Positions 1-9,082 of a DNA stretch of 64,000 bases are shown one piece after another. Made by a program: the position numbers and the translations under genes. This DNA comes from Bacteroidota bacterium (GTDB lineage: Bacteria; Bacteroidota; Bacteroidia; UKL13-3). Below the pieces are notes generated by a model. The model was not told where the DNA came from. It was given only the letters and a program-made list of their open reading frames with translations, and did no database searches. The DNA is taken from positions 55,757-119,756 of the forward strand of contig CANJUD010000011.1 of assembly GCA_947477885.1 (NCBI GenBank). Reading direction: 5' to 3'. Numbering within the stretch: position 1 is the first letter of the stretch; the number at the start of each line of letters is the position of its first letter.

Positions 1-36
1 AACAAACGCATGGTTCAAAAATTAGTGAAAGAATAA
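1..36 (+). CDS. 3' end of a probable T9SS-sorted secreted protein
   Basis: Only the last 11 codons lie in the window: frame 1 reads NKRMVQKLVKE and stops at 34-36. A basic tail of the form xVQKLVKx is typical of the end of type IX secretion type A sorting domains. A second open frame (3-53, ending SERIIIIVR) could also pass as such a tail, so the frame is uncertain. A terminator hairpin follows directly, which fits the end of a transcription unit. Confidence 0.4.
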   Translation, partial: NKRMVQKLVKE

Positions 37-65
37 TTATTATAGTTAGATAAACAATGAATGAA

Positions 66-98
66 AGCCCGTTCCGATATTTCGGAATGGGCTTTTTT
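66..98 (+). terminator. Rho-independent terminator
   Basis: A GC-rich stem (AGCCCGTTCCGA pairing with TTCGGAATGGGCT, one G-T pair) with a 3-nt loop is followed by a run of six T. It closes the partial gene at the left edge. Confidence 0.85.
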
Positions 99-175
99 AT
101 GAAAAGCTTATCAAAAATATATTGTACTATTGCAAATAGCTATTACACTGAAAAACTTTTATATTATAATATATC

Positions 176-352
176 ATGACCTATAAAATCAAATTATTAT
201 TTTTACTTTTTTTAAGTATTTATACAAATTCCTATGGGTAACAATACGCATGGGAAAAGCTGAACACCTAAGCCTATATAGGCAAGAAAGATGATATATA
301 TATTGTGGATGCAAATAAAGGTTGGTATATAAATGGCTATGGCAAAATTTAA
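176..352 (+). pseudogene. Decayed secreted protein, possibly Ycf48/BNR-like
   Basis: One reading frame gives a clean signal peptide (start MTYKIKLLFLLFLSIY), then an in-frame stop at 239-241, then QYAWEKLN, another stop at 269-271, then GKKDDIYIVDANKGWYINGY, and a third stop at 350-352. The WxxL...GKxDDIYxVDxxxGWYxNGxGxI pattern is how secreted Bacteroidota Ycf48/BNR-propeller-like proteins begin after the signal peptide. Recognisable sequence ends after about 59 codons, so this is an N-terminal remnant with three nonsense codons. The family assignment is inference from the motif; the decay is seen directly. Confidence 0.6.
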
Positions 353-407
353 TGTTTGGTTGGTTGGCACCTCAACCAAGTAATAACTTGACCACTTTCA
401 ATCAAAA

Positions 408-456
408 AATCGTAAATCGTGCATCGCAAATCGTAAATTCTTCCGCACTATCTTTG
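408..456 (+). promoter_or_regulatory. Promoter of the ABC permease with twin AATCGTAAAT repeats
   Basis: TATCTTTG at 449-456 matches the Bacteroidota -7 consensus TAnnTTTG and is separated from the GTG start at 461 by only CCCC. Upstream, AATCGTAAAT occurs twice (408-417 and 429-438). No good -33 TTTG is visible. The same layout (AATCGTAAAT repeats, TATCTTTGCCCC, start codon) is found before ligA on the other strand. Confidence 0.6.
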
Positions 457-460
457 CCCC

Positions 461-1675
461 GTGCGATTGTCCTTTTTTATTTCAAAAAGATATCTGTTTT
501 CCAAACGTAACCGCAATGCTGTTAATATAATAAGCTTTGTGAGTGTGGTAGCTTTTGCGGTGAGCACTGCGGCATTGGTTGTGGTGCTGTCGGTGTTCAA
601 TGGTTTTGAGGGCGTGATAGATGGTTTATATAATACTTTCGATCCTGATTTGAAAGTATTGCCTGCAAAAGGAAAATCATTTGAGATACCTGCCGACAAA
701 CTTACTCAACTAAAACAATATAATAACATAGCAGGAGTTACTTGTGTGTTTGAAGAAAATGCTTTGATTAGATACGGCGAACGACAAACCGTTGCACAAC
801 TAAAAGGTGTGGATGCAAATTTTTTCAAAACATCCAATATTGCACAAGCTATAACTATAGGCGATACCAATTGGGCTCGTTATAAATCGTTTGCTATTAT
901 GGGCAGAGGATTATCATACTTGCTTGGGGGTGTAAATCTGTTTTCCAATAAATCACTTCGCATCATTGCTCCTCGCCCGGGCAGCGACCCTTCGGGCATG
1001 GACATAGGTATGGAGTCACTGAACCAAGAAGAAGTTTTTCCCACACATGAGTTTGCTATACAAAAAGAAATTGATGGACGCATACTTGTGCTACCCTTAG
1101 CTGCAGTTAACAAAGTTTTCAGCAATGAAGGAAGACTCACACAATTAGAAATAGCATTGAAAAATGGAAACAACGAACAAACTATTACAGATATACAAAA
1201 TATATTAGGCAAAGATTATATAATACAAAATCGACGGGAACAACATCAACTATTAAACAAAGTAATGAATGGCGAAAAAATGTTCAGTTATGCGATTATG
1301 ATGTTTATATTATTGGTAGGTTCGTTTAATTTAATTGCGATGCTCATTATGCTTATCATGGAAAAACGCGGACATATAGAAACACTAAAATATATGGGCG
1401 GTGGCAAACATTTTATCAGAAGTATATTCTTTGGACACGGTATGATGGTGGCTTGCCTGGGCTGTTTCACTGGACTGGCTTTAGGCTTCGCGTTATGCTG
1501 GCTGCAACAACAATATGGTTTTATCACATTGGGTGATGCAGAAACGATGGTAATAAATGTATATCCTATAGATATGCGATTACCTGATTTTTTATATGTT
1601 GCTCTTACTTCTATTTGTATAGGAGGATTGGCTTCGTGGTACGCTTCTAAAAAGGCAGTAGTCAGTGGTCAGTAA
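461..1675 (+). CDS. ABC transporter permease, FtsX/LolC-LolE-like (MacB family)
   Basis: This 404-aa inner-membrane protein has the architecture of lipoprotein-release or MacB-type permeases: an N-terminal transmembrane helix (about residues 22-45, ending in the family signature VVVLSVFNGFE), a large periplasmic domain (about 50-270) and three C-terminal helices (about 275-300, 325-350, 375-395). The partner ATPase is not adjacent; ftsE at 56.5 kb is far away. The GTG start is preferred because a -7 box ends exactly 4 nt upstream, a spacing repeated at other genes here; a TTG two codons in is the alternative. The last codons run into a short interspersed repeat (GTCAGTGGTCAGT), so the extreme C-terminus may have been changed by repeat insertion. 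Confidence 0.85.
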   Translation: MRLSFFISKRYLFSKRNRNAVNIISFVSVVAFAVSTAALVVVLSVFNGFEGVIDGLYNTFDPDLKVLPAKGKSFEIPADKLTQLKQYNNIAGVTCVFEENALIRYGERQTVAQLKGVDANFFKTSNIAQAITIGDTNWARYKSFAIMGRGLSYLLGGVNLFSNKSLRIIAPRPGSDPSGMDIGMESLNQEEVFPTHEFAIQKEIDGRILVLPLAAVNKVFSNEGRLTQLEIALKNGNNEQTITDIQNILGKDYIIQNRREQHQLLNKVMNGEKMFSYAIMMFILLVGSFNLIAMLIMLIMEKRGHIETLKYMGGGKHFIRSIFFGHGMMVACLGCFTGLALGFALCWLQQQYGFITLGDAETMVINVYPIDMRLPDFLYVALTSICIGGLASWYASKKAVVSGQ

Positions 1676-1687
1676 ACAGTGGTCAGT
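1663..1687 (+). repeat. Short repeat CAGTGGTCAGT, with an inverted partner at 2248-2258
   Basis: CAGTGGTCAGT occurs at 1663-1673 and 1677-1687, overlapping the permease stop codon. Its reverse complement ACTGACCACTG lies at 2248-2258, just beyond the end of the aminopeptidase gene. The two sites face each other around the small AT-rich gene at 1727-2164. Confidence 0.7.
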
Positions 1688-1726
1688 GTTTGCTAGGACT
1701 CGGTTTAATCCTTTCCAATATTCAGT

Positions 1727-2164
1727 TTATTTTCTTATATATTTTCCTTCAATAAGATTTTCTAGATAAACATCTAAATTATATTCAATACTAGAATTTG
1801 CAATTAACCATTCAGAAGAATTATTTTCATTTAGAGACATAAATATCTTGAAAATTGACTCCAATTCATTTTTGGTGTTCCGTGCAAAAAAGTTAAATAT
1901 CGCAGAATTAAAATCTTCAAAATTAATACTTTTAATTATTATATTTATTTTTACAGAATCCCAAGCATTATTCAATCCATAGTCTTTAATTCTTTTTATA
2001 CACTTATTATAAAAGTAATCCTCATAACGTGTGATTTTTATAATCTTTTCAATCAATGCCTTATTTTCAATAGTGGGTAAAGCTGGAGGAGGGGGCAGAT
2101 TCTGACATTTACAAATAAAGGGGGTTAACAAAAGTGACAGTATCAAAATTTTTATAGAATTCAT
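1727..2164 (-). CDS. Small secreted hypothetical protein
   Basis: The product is 145 aa with a signal peptide (MNSIKILILSLLLTPFICKC), possibly a lipoprotein with Cys at 18 or 20, then a Pro-rich stretch (NLPPPPALPT) and an otherwise helical, Lys/Asn/Ile-rich body. I do not recognise the family. It is visibly more AT-rich than its neighbours, lies between two longer conserved genes, and is bracketed by inverted copies of a short repeat, so it may be a late insertion. No function can be assigned. Confidence 0.6.
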   Translation of the reverse strand: MNSIKILILSLLLTPFICKCQNLPPPPALPTIENKALIEKIIKITRYEDYFYNKCIKRIKDYGLNNAWDSVKINIIIKSINFEDFNSAIFNFFARNTKNELESIFKIFMSLNENNSSEWLIANSSIEYNLDVYLENLIEGKYIRK

Positions 2165-2262
2165 TTTAAAATTGTATTAAATTTGTGAAATATTTCTTTT
2201 AAATTGAACAGTAGTGATTTGCTGACGCCGCATGGCACTGACTACTTACTGACCACTGATTA

Positions 2263-4704
2263 CTAATAACTAACTCCCTTATCCTTCAAAACCTTCCTCT
2301 CACTATCAGATAGTTTTCTATATGTATCAACTATAATAACTTTATATGCTTTCTGCTGTGCGAAATAATCTAATGTTTCTTTTGCTGGCCCACCCAAGCG
2401 ACCATTCCATGAGGCTACTGCATTGATCAGATGACCCGCTACTTCAGCATCACACAAATCGATTGCTTTAAGTGCATTGAATGCATTGATGCGTGTACGG
2501 AATTCGAAATGTGATGAAGCCATACTTACCAGTGTTTGTATTTTTGATTTATCTCCGCTTCTATATAATAGTTCCAATCGTTTTATCAATATATTATTCC
2601 CCATTCCAGTATCGGTCGATTTTACTAACCAACCTAGTACATCATTGGGAGAATATATATATAGTTTCTCCAATAAGTTTTCTTGTAGTGTATATGATGA
2701 GTCATTAATCAAGTTATAAAACAAATCGAAACAACCTCCAGGAATATTGCCTGTATTTGTTATAATACTTTTACGAACATCGATGCTAGGGTCCGCCAAT
2801 GCTTTGGCGTAGCTCTCTCTGGTTTGTAAGTCTTTATTTGCAAATAGTTGTGTCCATGCTTCGCTGCGTAGTGCGTGGAATTTTTCTTTGTTGACAGTTT
2901 GCATTAATAACTCTTTCTTTTTATCAATTGCTATATCTTTTAATGCGGCCAAAGCTTCATAACGATCTATCATATTCGTTGCAGTTTCTACTTGTGCTTT
3001 TAATTCTTCGAAAGTTCTATTATAAGTTACTTGTTTTAATATTTGATTGTTCACATCGAATATTACATAAGCCACTTGTTTGCCATTTGCATTTGCAAAA
3101 GATATATTTGTTTGGCTACCTTCTACCCAAGGTTTTTGTTCATCGAAAGTTCCATCAGTATAATGCACTTGTATTACAACTGGCATTTTAAAATAACCGA
3201 TTACTTCATTCACTTCTTGTATTTGTTTGATGGTAACAATTGTAGTTTTTGCACCCTCAGTATTTGCATTTGCCGACCAACTTACATTATAATGTGGCTC
3301 CCCTCCCCTATTGGTCCATTCATCGAAAAACCAATCTAAATTTTTACCCAATGTTTCATGAATTGCCACTTGCAAATCATAAGTTTCTACATTATTATAA
3401 GCATGCTTTTTAAGATAGTGTGCGGTCATTCTTCTATATTCTTCATTGCCCAAAACATAACGCAACATATCCAAAACCAAAGAACCTTTTTGATATACAC
3501 GTGCAGTTCCACCACCTGTATGTGCCACAGGATTATTATTTGATTTTGACGCATCGAGTGCACTCACCATTTCCTGTTTTCTTTTCCATTGAAAATAATC
3601 TTCTCCATATAATTCTCGCTCGAAATATTTAGGATAATGTGTAGCATAACTTTCTTGTAACCATTGGTGGGCATAGTTCCTAGCGGTTATATAATCGCCA
3701 AACCATTGGTGGGTAAATTCATGCATATTCACATTTATATAATTTCTATCATTAAAAGATTTTTCATCCACAAAAAAGAAATCACCAAAAATTGTAGCGG
3801 TAGTATTTTCCATCGCACCATATAAAAAATCCTGAACCATTACCTGACTATAACTTTCCCAAGGGTATGGGGTCTTCAATTCTTTTTCCATAAAATCTAC
3901 CATTTGTTCTGTATAACATGCAGTATATGGAACTCTACTGGCAAACTCAGGATAATACCAAAAATTTACGGGAGTTGCCTTAGCCGATTTGCCCTGCTTC
4001 ACAGCAAACTCGCCAATGCCTAGCATCACCAAGTAGGTAGGATGCGGATGACTCATCTTATAATGCCATGTAATTGTATTATCTTTATTCTCTTTTTTCG
4101 ATTGCAATACGCCATTGCTTAGTACCTGATATTTTTTATCGAATGTTATAATAGTTTCGGTTACTGTTTTATCATTGGGTTCATCATAACAAGGAATCCA
4201 ATATCTATTATCTGTGCCTTGTCCTTGTGTCCAAATTTGTTTGCGAACATAGCCCCATTCTTTTCTATGTTGGTCAGTAGTTTCATCATTCCAACCAATA
4301 AAATATAATCCGCGTGCAGGTTTGGCTTTGTAGGAGATTTCCAAAGTATAATCAAAATCCCATGGAAGTGCTGGAGAAAAATATAAGGTGACTCCTTTAT
4401 CATTTGATTTAAATTTCACTATTTCACCCGCCAATTTAGAATCTGTAATTTCTATTCCGGGAGCATCTAAAAATATAGAATCAACCATTTTTTGAAGTGG
4501 TCTGAATTGGTGCGTTACTTTCCCAATCACTTCTCCTTTGGCACAATCGAATTTCACATCTATAATACTATGTATCATATCTACAGGATGCTCGCGTGCA
4601 GTAGCTGTTTCTTTTAAAAAACTTTTATATGTTCCGATAGTTTGGGCATGTGAAAAAATTGAGAAACAAATAATAATTGAGAATGTGAGTATATGTTTTT
4701 TCAT
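2263..4704 (-). CDS. M1 family zinc aminopeptidase, secreted
   Basis: The 813-aa protein begins with a signal peptide (MKKHILTFSIIICFSIFSHA) and has the M1 hallmarks: the exopeptidase motif GAMEN (in LYGAMENTTATIFGD) and the zinc motif HEFTHQWFGD near residue 328, with the third ligand Glu downstream in WLQESYATHYPKYFERE. An N-terminal beta domain precedes the catalytic domain, and a long C-terminal helical HEAT-like region (about 530-813) follows, as in leukotriene-A4-hydrolase/aminopeptidase-N relatives. It probably trims N-terminal residues from peptides in the periplasm or outside the cell. It is transcribed divergently from sucD. Confidence 0.93.
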   Translation of the reverse strand: MKKHILTFSIIICFSIFSHAQTIGTYKSFLKETATAREHPVDMIHSIIDVKFDCAKGEVIGKVTHQFRPLQKMVDSIFLDAPGIEITDSKLAGEIVKFKSNDKGVTLYFSPALPWDFDYTLEISYKAKPARGLYFIGWNDETTDQHRKEWGYVRKQIWTQGQGTDNRYWIPCYDEPNDKTVTETIITFDKKYQVLSNGVLQSKKENKDNTITWHYKMSHPHPTYLVMLGIGEFAVKQGKSAKATPVNFWYYPEFASRVPYTACYTEQMVDFMEKELKTPYPWESYSQVMVQDFLYGAMENTTATIFGDFFFVDEKSFNDRNYINVNMHEFTHQWFGDYITARNYAHQWLQESYATHYPKYFERELYGEDYFQWKRKQEMVSALDASKSNNNPVAHTGGGTARVYQKGSLVLDMLRYVLGNEEYRRMTAHYLKKHAYNNVETYDLQVAIHETLGKNLDWFFDEWTNRGGEPHYNVSWSANANTEGAKTTIVTIKQIQEVNEVIGYFKMPVVIQVHYTDGTFDEQKPWVEGSQTNISFANANGKQVAYVIFDVNNQILKQVTYNRTFEELKAQVETATNMIDRYEALAALKDIAIDKKKELLMQTVNKEKFHALRSEAWTQLFANKDLQTRESYAKALADPSIDVRKSIITNTGNIPGGCFDLFYNLINDSSYTLQENLLEKLYIYSPNDVLGWLVKSTDTGMGNNILIKRLELLYRSGDKSKIQTLVSMASSHFEFRTRINAFNALKAIDLCDAEVAGHLINAVASWNGRLGGPAKETLDYFAQQKAYKVIIVDTYRKLSDSERKVLKDKGVSY

Positions 4705-4831
4705 TGATTTTGATTTTGATGCAAAAATGGGGAATCAAAGCCACAATACAATCATTGATTATTTGCTTTGCCAAAACCCTTTATAGCCCTTAAATTGCAG
4801 CACTTTTATAATAAATCAAACAAAACAGAAA

Positions 4832-5713
4832 ATGAGCGTTTTAGTAAATAAAAATTCCAAAGTAATAGTACAAGGATTTACAGGTGGCGAAGGAACATTT
4901 CACGCTACACAAATGATTGAGTATGGCACACAGGTAGTTGGCGGTGTAACACCCGGCAAAGGCGGAACCACACATTTGGACAAGCCCGTATTTAATACTG
5001 TAGCTGATGCAGTAACACAAACAGGTGCCAATGTTTCCATCATATTTGTTCCCCCGGCTTTTGCTGCAGATGCAATTATGGAAGCTGCCGAAGCAGGAAT
5101 AAAAGTAATCGTTTGTATTACTGAAGGAATTCCCACACAGGATATGATAACTGCAAAAAAATATTTGAATGGAAAAGATTGCAGATTAATCGGACCTAAC
5201 TGCCCAGGTATTATAACACCGGAAGAAGCAAAGGTTGGGATTATGCCAGGCTTTGTATTTAAGAAAGGCAATATTGGTATCGTTTCTAAATCAGGAACGC
5301 TAACTTATGAAGCTGCTGACCAAATAGTAAAACAAGGAATGGGAATAAGTACAGCCATAGGAATAGGCGGCGATCCCGTGATAGGAACAACCACCAAAGA
5401 AGCAGTGCAAATGCTTATGGAAGACCCAGAAACAGAAGGCATAGTAATGATTGGCGAAATAGGTGGAACCATGGAAGCCGATGCAGCACGCTGGATAAAA
5501 GCACACGGCACGAAACCTGTAGTAGGATTTATTGCTGGTCAAACAGCTCCTCCGGGAAGACGCATGGGGCATGCTGGTGCAATTGTAGGTGGCGATGAAG
5601 ATACCGCGGCTGCCAAAATGAAAATAATGGCCGAGTGCGGAATCAATGTAGTGGAATCGCCTGCAAATATTGGCGTAATGATGACCAAGGCACTTGCAAC
5701 TATATCAGGATAA
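4832..5713 (+). CDS. sucD: Succinate--CoA ligase (ADP-forming) subunit alpha
   Basis: The 293-aa protein matches the family in length and motifs: an N-terminal CoA-binding Rossmann domain ([14 protein letters not shown], then GGVTPGKGG), the segment [20 protein letters not shown], and the phosphohistidine loop [13 protein letters not shown] near residue 247. It makes succinate and ATP from succinyl-CoA in the TCA cycle. The beta subunit gene sucC is not beside it, so the two are probably encoded apart. It is followed after 35 nt by an enoyl-CoA hydratase gene on the same strand, which may be co-transcribed. Confidence 0.97.
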   Translation: MSVLVNKNSKVIVQGFTGGEGTFHATQMIEYGTQVVGGVTPGKGGTTHLDKPVFNTVADAVTQTGANVSIIFVPPAFAADAIMEAAEAGIKVIVCITEGIPTQDMITAKKYLNGKDCRLIGPNCPGIITPEEAKVGIMPGFVFKKGNIGIVSKSGTLTYEAADQIVKQGMGISTAIGIGGDPVIGTTTKEAVQMLMEDPETEGIVMIGEIGGTMEADAARWIKAHGTKPVVGFIAGQTAPPGRRMGHAGAIVGGDEDTAAAKMKIMAECGINVVESPANIGVMMTKALATISG

Positions 5714-5748
5714 AATACTTTTTTAATTATAATACTAATCAATAAATA

Positions 5749-6534
5749 ATGTACAATAATTTATTAACTAGAATAAGTGAGGGCGTGCTTACTATCACTA
5801 TCAACCGTGAATCGAAGCTTAATGCCCTTACTATTGAAACTATTCGCGAAATATACGATGCAATAAAAACTGCTGAAGCAAATGATGAAGTTGCAGGTAT
5901 TATAATTACCGGTGCGGGAACAAAAGCATTTGTTGCTGGAGCAGATATTTCAGAGTTTGCAAATTTTAATGTGGAGCAAGGAACCGAAATGGCGCAGAAT
6001 GGTCATAGAGTTTTTAATGCGATTGAAAATAGTTCGAAGCCTGTAATTGCTGCCGTTAATGGTTTTGCATTGGGCGGTGGCTGCGAATTGGCAATGGCTT
6101 GTCACTTAAGAGTGGCTGCTGAAAATGCAAAATTTGGACAACCCGAAGTTAACTTGGGTATTATACCAGGTTATGCTGGCACACAAAGATTAGCTCAATT
6201 AGTAGGCAAAGGCAAAGCACTGGAATTATTAATGACTGCTGAAGTTATTGGAGCTGCTGAAGCAAAAGAATTAGGCTTGGTAAATCATGTAGTTCCAGCA
6301 GATCAATTGCTTGCAAAATGCCATGAAATATTGGATAAAATAAAAAGCAAATCGCCCATGGCTATTGCCAAAGTGATAGACTGCGTAAACACCCAATATC
6401 AAAAAGACAAGCCTGGTTTTGATAGAGAGGTAGAATTATTTGGCCAATGTTTTGCTACAGATGACTTTAAAGAAGGCACAAATGCATTTATAGAAAAACG
6501 TAAGCCTTCGTTTGGTAAATTGCTGTCAGTATAA
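5749..6534 (+). CDS. Enoyl-CoA hydratase/isomerase (crotonase family)
   Basis: At 261 aa this is a standard single-domain crotonase. The oxyanion-hole segment GAGTKAFVAGADISEF and the signature GFALGGGCELAMACHLR are present. Both catalytic glutamates expected of true hydratases are there, in GGCELAMAC and in FGQPEVNLGIIPG. It therefore probably adds water to trans-2-enoyl-CoA (for example crotonyl-CoA) in fatty-acid or butyrate-type metabolism. The chain-length preference cannot be read from the sequence. Confidence 0.92.
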   Translation: MYNNLLTRISEGVLTITINRESKLNALTIETIREIYDAIKTAEANDEVAGIIITGAGTKAFVAGADISEFANFNVEQGTEMAQNGHRVFNAIENSSKPVIAAVNGFALGGGCELAMACHLRVAAENAKFGQPEVNLGIIPGYAGTQRLAQLVGKGKALELLMTAEVIGAAEAKELGLVNHVVPADQLLAKCHEILDKIKSKSPMAIAKVIDCVNTQYQKDKPGFDREVELFGQCFATDDFKEGTNAFIEKRKPSFGKLLSV

Positions 6535-6620
6535 GTTGCCACTCTTCTCCAAAGTTTGCTAACACAAAAAACCATTGAACAATTAACATTTACAATTATC
6601 ATAAACCAAAAAAAACACCA

Positions 6621-6941
6621 ATGACAACTAAAATCAAAACCCTTGCAAAAACCTTCAGCGTTGCTTCAATAATTTTTCTAGCATCATGCGCAAAAACACC
6701 TGTAGGTTGTTTTACCACCGATAAAGGAAAGACCGCAAAAGTTAACGAAGAGATACAATTTAATGCATCGTGCAGCACAGATGCGGATACATATCTTTGG
6801 GACTATGGCGATGGTTCAACAGGAAGCGGATCCTCAACAAAACACAAATATTCAACAGCAAAAATATATTCAGTGATGCTAAAGGTGAGTAACAAAAGTA
6901 AATCTTCCTCGATTAGTCAAGATGTGACAATAAATCCTTAA
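6621..6941 (+). CDS. Small lipoprotein with one PKD domain
   Basis: The 106-aa product has a lipoprotein signal peptide with lipobox LASC (Cys near 23) followed by a single PKD-type beta-sandwich: the core YLWDYGDGSTGSGSSTKHKY and a closing strand YSVMLKVSNKSKSSSISQDV match the WDFGDG...HxY...YxVxLxVxN pattern. It is probably attached to the outer membrane and exposed as a small adhesion or binding module. No partner is evident. A further 139 nt without a gene separate it from lpxK. Confidence 0.8.
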   Translation: MTTKIKTLAKTFSVASIIFLASCAKTPVGCFTTDKGKTAKVNEEIQFNASCSTDADTYLWDYGDGSTGSGSSTKHKYSTAKIYSVMLKVSNKSKSSSISQDVTINP

Positions 6942-7080
6942 GCATACCATTTGCAAAAGCAAATAAAGGACTATTGTTAGCATGGAATTTGAAAGGTCTA
7001 AAATCATAAATTATTTTCCGACAACCATCGGGGCCTCTTTGTTAAATCAATTTGATATTATATAAATTCGCAGTCATATT

Positions 7081-8106
7081 ATGAAGTTGCGAATACTCTT
7101 ATATCCTTTCTCGATTATATATCATATAATAACTGCAACACGTAATAAGTTATTTGATATAGGTATTCTTCAACAAAAGAACTTTAATATTCCTATCATA
7201 GGTGTGGGCAATCTAAATACTGGAGGCACAGGCAAAACACCGAATGTGGCCTATATCGCCAAGCTATTACAGAAACAAAATATAAATGTAGCTACTTTAA
7301 GCCGTGGTTATGGCCGCAAAAGCAAAGGATATATATTAGCAAACAAAGAACACACTGCTTTGCAAATAGGTGATGAACCCTTTGAACTATATCACAATAT
7401 AGAAAATTTACATGTAGCAGTTTGCGAAAACCGAATTAATGGTGTCGAAGAACTTCTCAAATCTGTTAAACCTGACGCTATTATCTTGGATGATAATTTC
7501 CAACATCGTTATGTGAAACCAAGTTTGCAAATTTTGCTTACTAGTTATGATGATTTTTTTTATGATGACCATATATTACCCGCAGGTAATCTGCGTGAAA
7601 GCATATCTGGTGCAAGCAGAGCAGATATTGTAGTTATTAGTAAATGCCCAGAGAATTTAGGCGATGAACAAAAATCAACAATAAAAAAAAATATATATAA
7701 ATATACACAAGCACCTGTTTTTTTTAGCACCTATAAATATGGTTCATTATATAGTTTTAATAATAAAAATATTACTACAATAAAAGATATTATATTAGTA
7801 ACCGGTTTAGCAAATACTGATTATTTGAAATCATATATTGAACAGCATTATAATATAATAGAACATTTAAAATACCCCGATCATTATATATATAAAGAAG
7901 AAGATATAAAAGAATGGGGGCATAAATATAAAAGTAATTTTGTTACTGGGGCTGTTATTATAACTACAGAAAAAGATGCTGCTCGTCTGCAAGCATTTAA
8001 TTTAGCGATAGAAATCCCTATAATGGTTTTGCCAATTGAAGTGGATTTGGGAGCAGCTGAAAAAGAATTTGATAGTCTAATCTCAGGACTTACAAAAACC
8101 CAATAA
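7081..8106 (+). CDS. lpxK: Tetraacyldisaccharide 4'-kinase
   Basis: This 341-aa enzyme phosphorylates the 4' position of the lipid A disaccharide precursor at the inner membrane. The N-terminal hydrophobic helix, the Walker A loop NLNTGGTGKTPNV (about residues 44-56), the following TLSRGYGRKSKGY and the catalytic-region motif ILDDNFQHR are all typical. The degenerate -7-like TAAATTCG lies about 20 nt before the ATG. Its 3' end overlaps the convergent HIT gene by 17 nt. The presence of lpxK shows that the organism makes lipid A. Confidence 0.95.
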   Translation: MKLRILLYPFSIIYHIITATRNKLFDIGILQQKNFNIPIIGVGNLNTGGTGKTPNVAYIAKLLQKQNINVATLSRGYGRKSKGYILANKEHTALQIGDEPFELYHNIENLHVAVCENRINGVEELLKSVKPDAIILDDNFQHRYVKPSLQILLTSYDDFFYDDHILPAGNLRESISGASRADIVVISKCPENLGDEQKSTIKKNIYKYTQAPVFFSTYKYGSLYSFNNKNITTIKDIILVTGLANTDYLKSYIEQHYNIIEHLKYPDHYIYKEEDIKEWGHKYKSNFVTGAVIITTEKDAARLQAFNLAIEIPIMVLPIEVDLGAAEKEFDSLISGLTKTQ

Positions 8107-8482
8107 TTTTTTTAGCCACATCAGCCAATTCTTCTTGGCTTGGTTTCAATTTGGCTCGTGTAAAATTCAAATCATCAGCCGTATCTATAGGCACTAAATG
8201 TATATGTGCATGGGGCACTTCTAATCCGATAACAGCTAAGCCTACTTTTTTACAGGGTACAGCTTTTTGTATAGCCTTGGCAATAGGTTTGGCAAACACC
8301 ATAGCTGCTGATATGGCACCATCGTCCATATCAAATATATAATCTACCTCTTGTTTGGGAACTACTAGCACATGGCCTTCACGTAAGGGCATAATATCTA
8401 AAAAAGCAAAAAACCTATCATCCTCTGCTATTTTATGGCAGGGTATTTCGCCTTGTATAATTTTAGTAAAAATGGATGCCAT
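8090..8482 (-). CDS. HIT family nucleotide-binding protein
   Basis: The 130-aa protein begins SIFTKIIQGEIPCHKIAED and carries the histidine-triad motif HAHIHLVP near residues 96-103. HIT proteins of this branch hydrolyse nucleoside phosphoramidates or dinucleotide polyphosphates in the cytoplasm. It starts 17 nt after greA on the same strand, so the two probably form an operon; the pairing is seen here and its function is unknown. Confidence 0.93.
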   Translation of the reverse strand: MASIFTKIIQGEIPCHKIAEDDRFFAFLDIMPLREGHVLVVPKQEVDYIFDMDDGAISAAMVFAKPIAKAIQKAVPCKKVGLAVIGLEVPHAHIHLVPIDTADDLNFTRAKLKPSQEELADVAKKIIGFL

Positions 8483-8499
8483 TATAATATGATAGAAAA

Positions 8500-8970
8500 C
8501 TATATACTAATTTCCAATACTTCCATTTTAATCACACCTGCGGGTACTGTTATATCAATAATATCTCCCACTTTCTTGCCCATAAGTCCTGTCGCTATTG
8601 GCGATTTTACCGATATGCGGCCAGTACTTATATCAGCTTCCTTTTCTGATACCAATTGGTACTGCACTGTATTCCCTGTTTTGTGGTTTTTTACTTTCAC
8701 TTTGCAAAGTACCATCACTTTGCTAGTGTCCATTTTGTCTTCATCTAAAAGACGTGCATTGCCTAATAGTTTTTCCATTTGCGATATCTTGGCTTCCATT
8801 AATCCTTGAGCTTCTTTTGCTGCATCGTATTCTGCATTTTCACTCAGGTCGCCCTTATCTCTAGCTTCTGCAATTTGTTGCGATATTTTAGGCCTTTCCA
8901 CAGTTTTCATTTGCAGCAATTCCTTTTTTAAGTTCTCTAATCCTTCTTTTGTAAAATACTGTACTTCCAT
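8500..8970 (-). CDS. greA: Transcription elongation factor GreA
   Basis: The 156-aa product has the normal GreA layout: an N-terminal antiparallel coiled coil (about 1-75, including the basic/acidic tip region DKGDLSENAEYDAAKEAQ) and a C-terminal FKBP-like domain (about 80-156). It rescues backtracked RNA polymerase by stimulating transcript cleavage. It is the first gene of the greA-HIT pair. Confidence 0.96.
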   Translation of the reverse strand: MEVQYFTKEGLENLKKELLQMKTVERPKISQQIAEARDKGDLSENAEYDAAKEAQGLMEAKISQMEKLLGNARLLDEDKMDTSKVMVLCKVKVKNHKTGNTVQYQLVSEKEADISTGRISVKSPIATGLMGKKVGDIIDITVPAGVIKMEVLEISI

Positions 8971-9003
8971 AATATTGATATTATTTTTTGCTGATGATAT
9001 GTA

Positions 9004-9042
9004 AAAACAAACGTCCCGACCCCTAAAAGAGTCGGAACGTTT
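9004..9042 (-). terminator. Terminator after the three-gene outer-membrane operon
   Basis: On the minus strand, AACGTTCCGACTC pairs with an almost complementary GGGTCGGGACGTT, followed by a T-rich stretch. It lies 40 nt beyond the stop of the barrel gene at 9083. Confidence 0.75.
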
Positions 9043-9082
9043 TGATATATGATAATATTTTTAGACCTTTATTTTCTTGAAA

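Noticed and set aside
5300..5572. Minus-strand frame over sucD
   Set aside because: A shadow of sucD with no motif; sucD is a complete, conserved gene on the plus strand.
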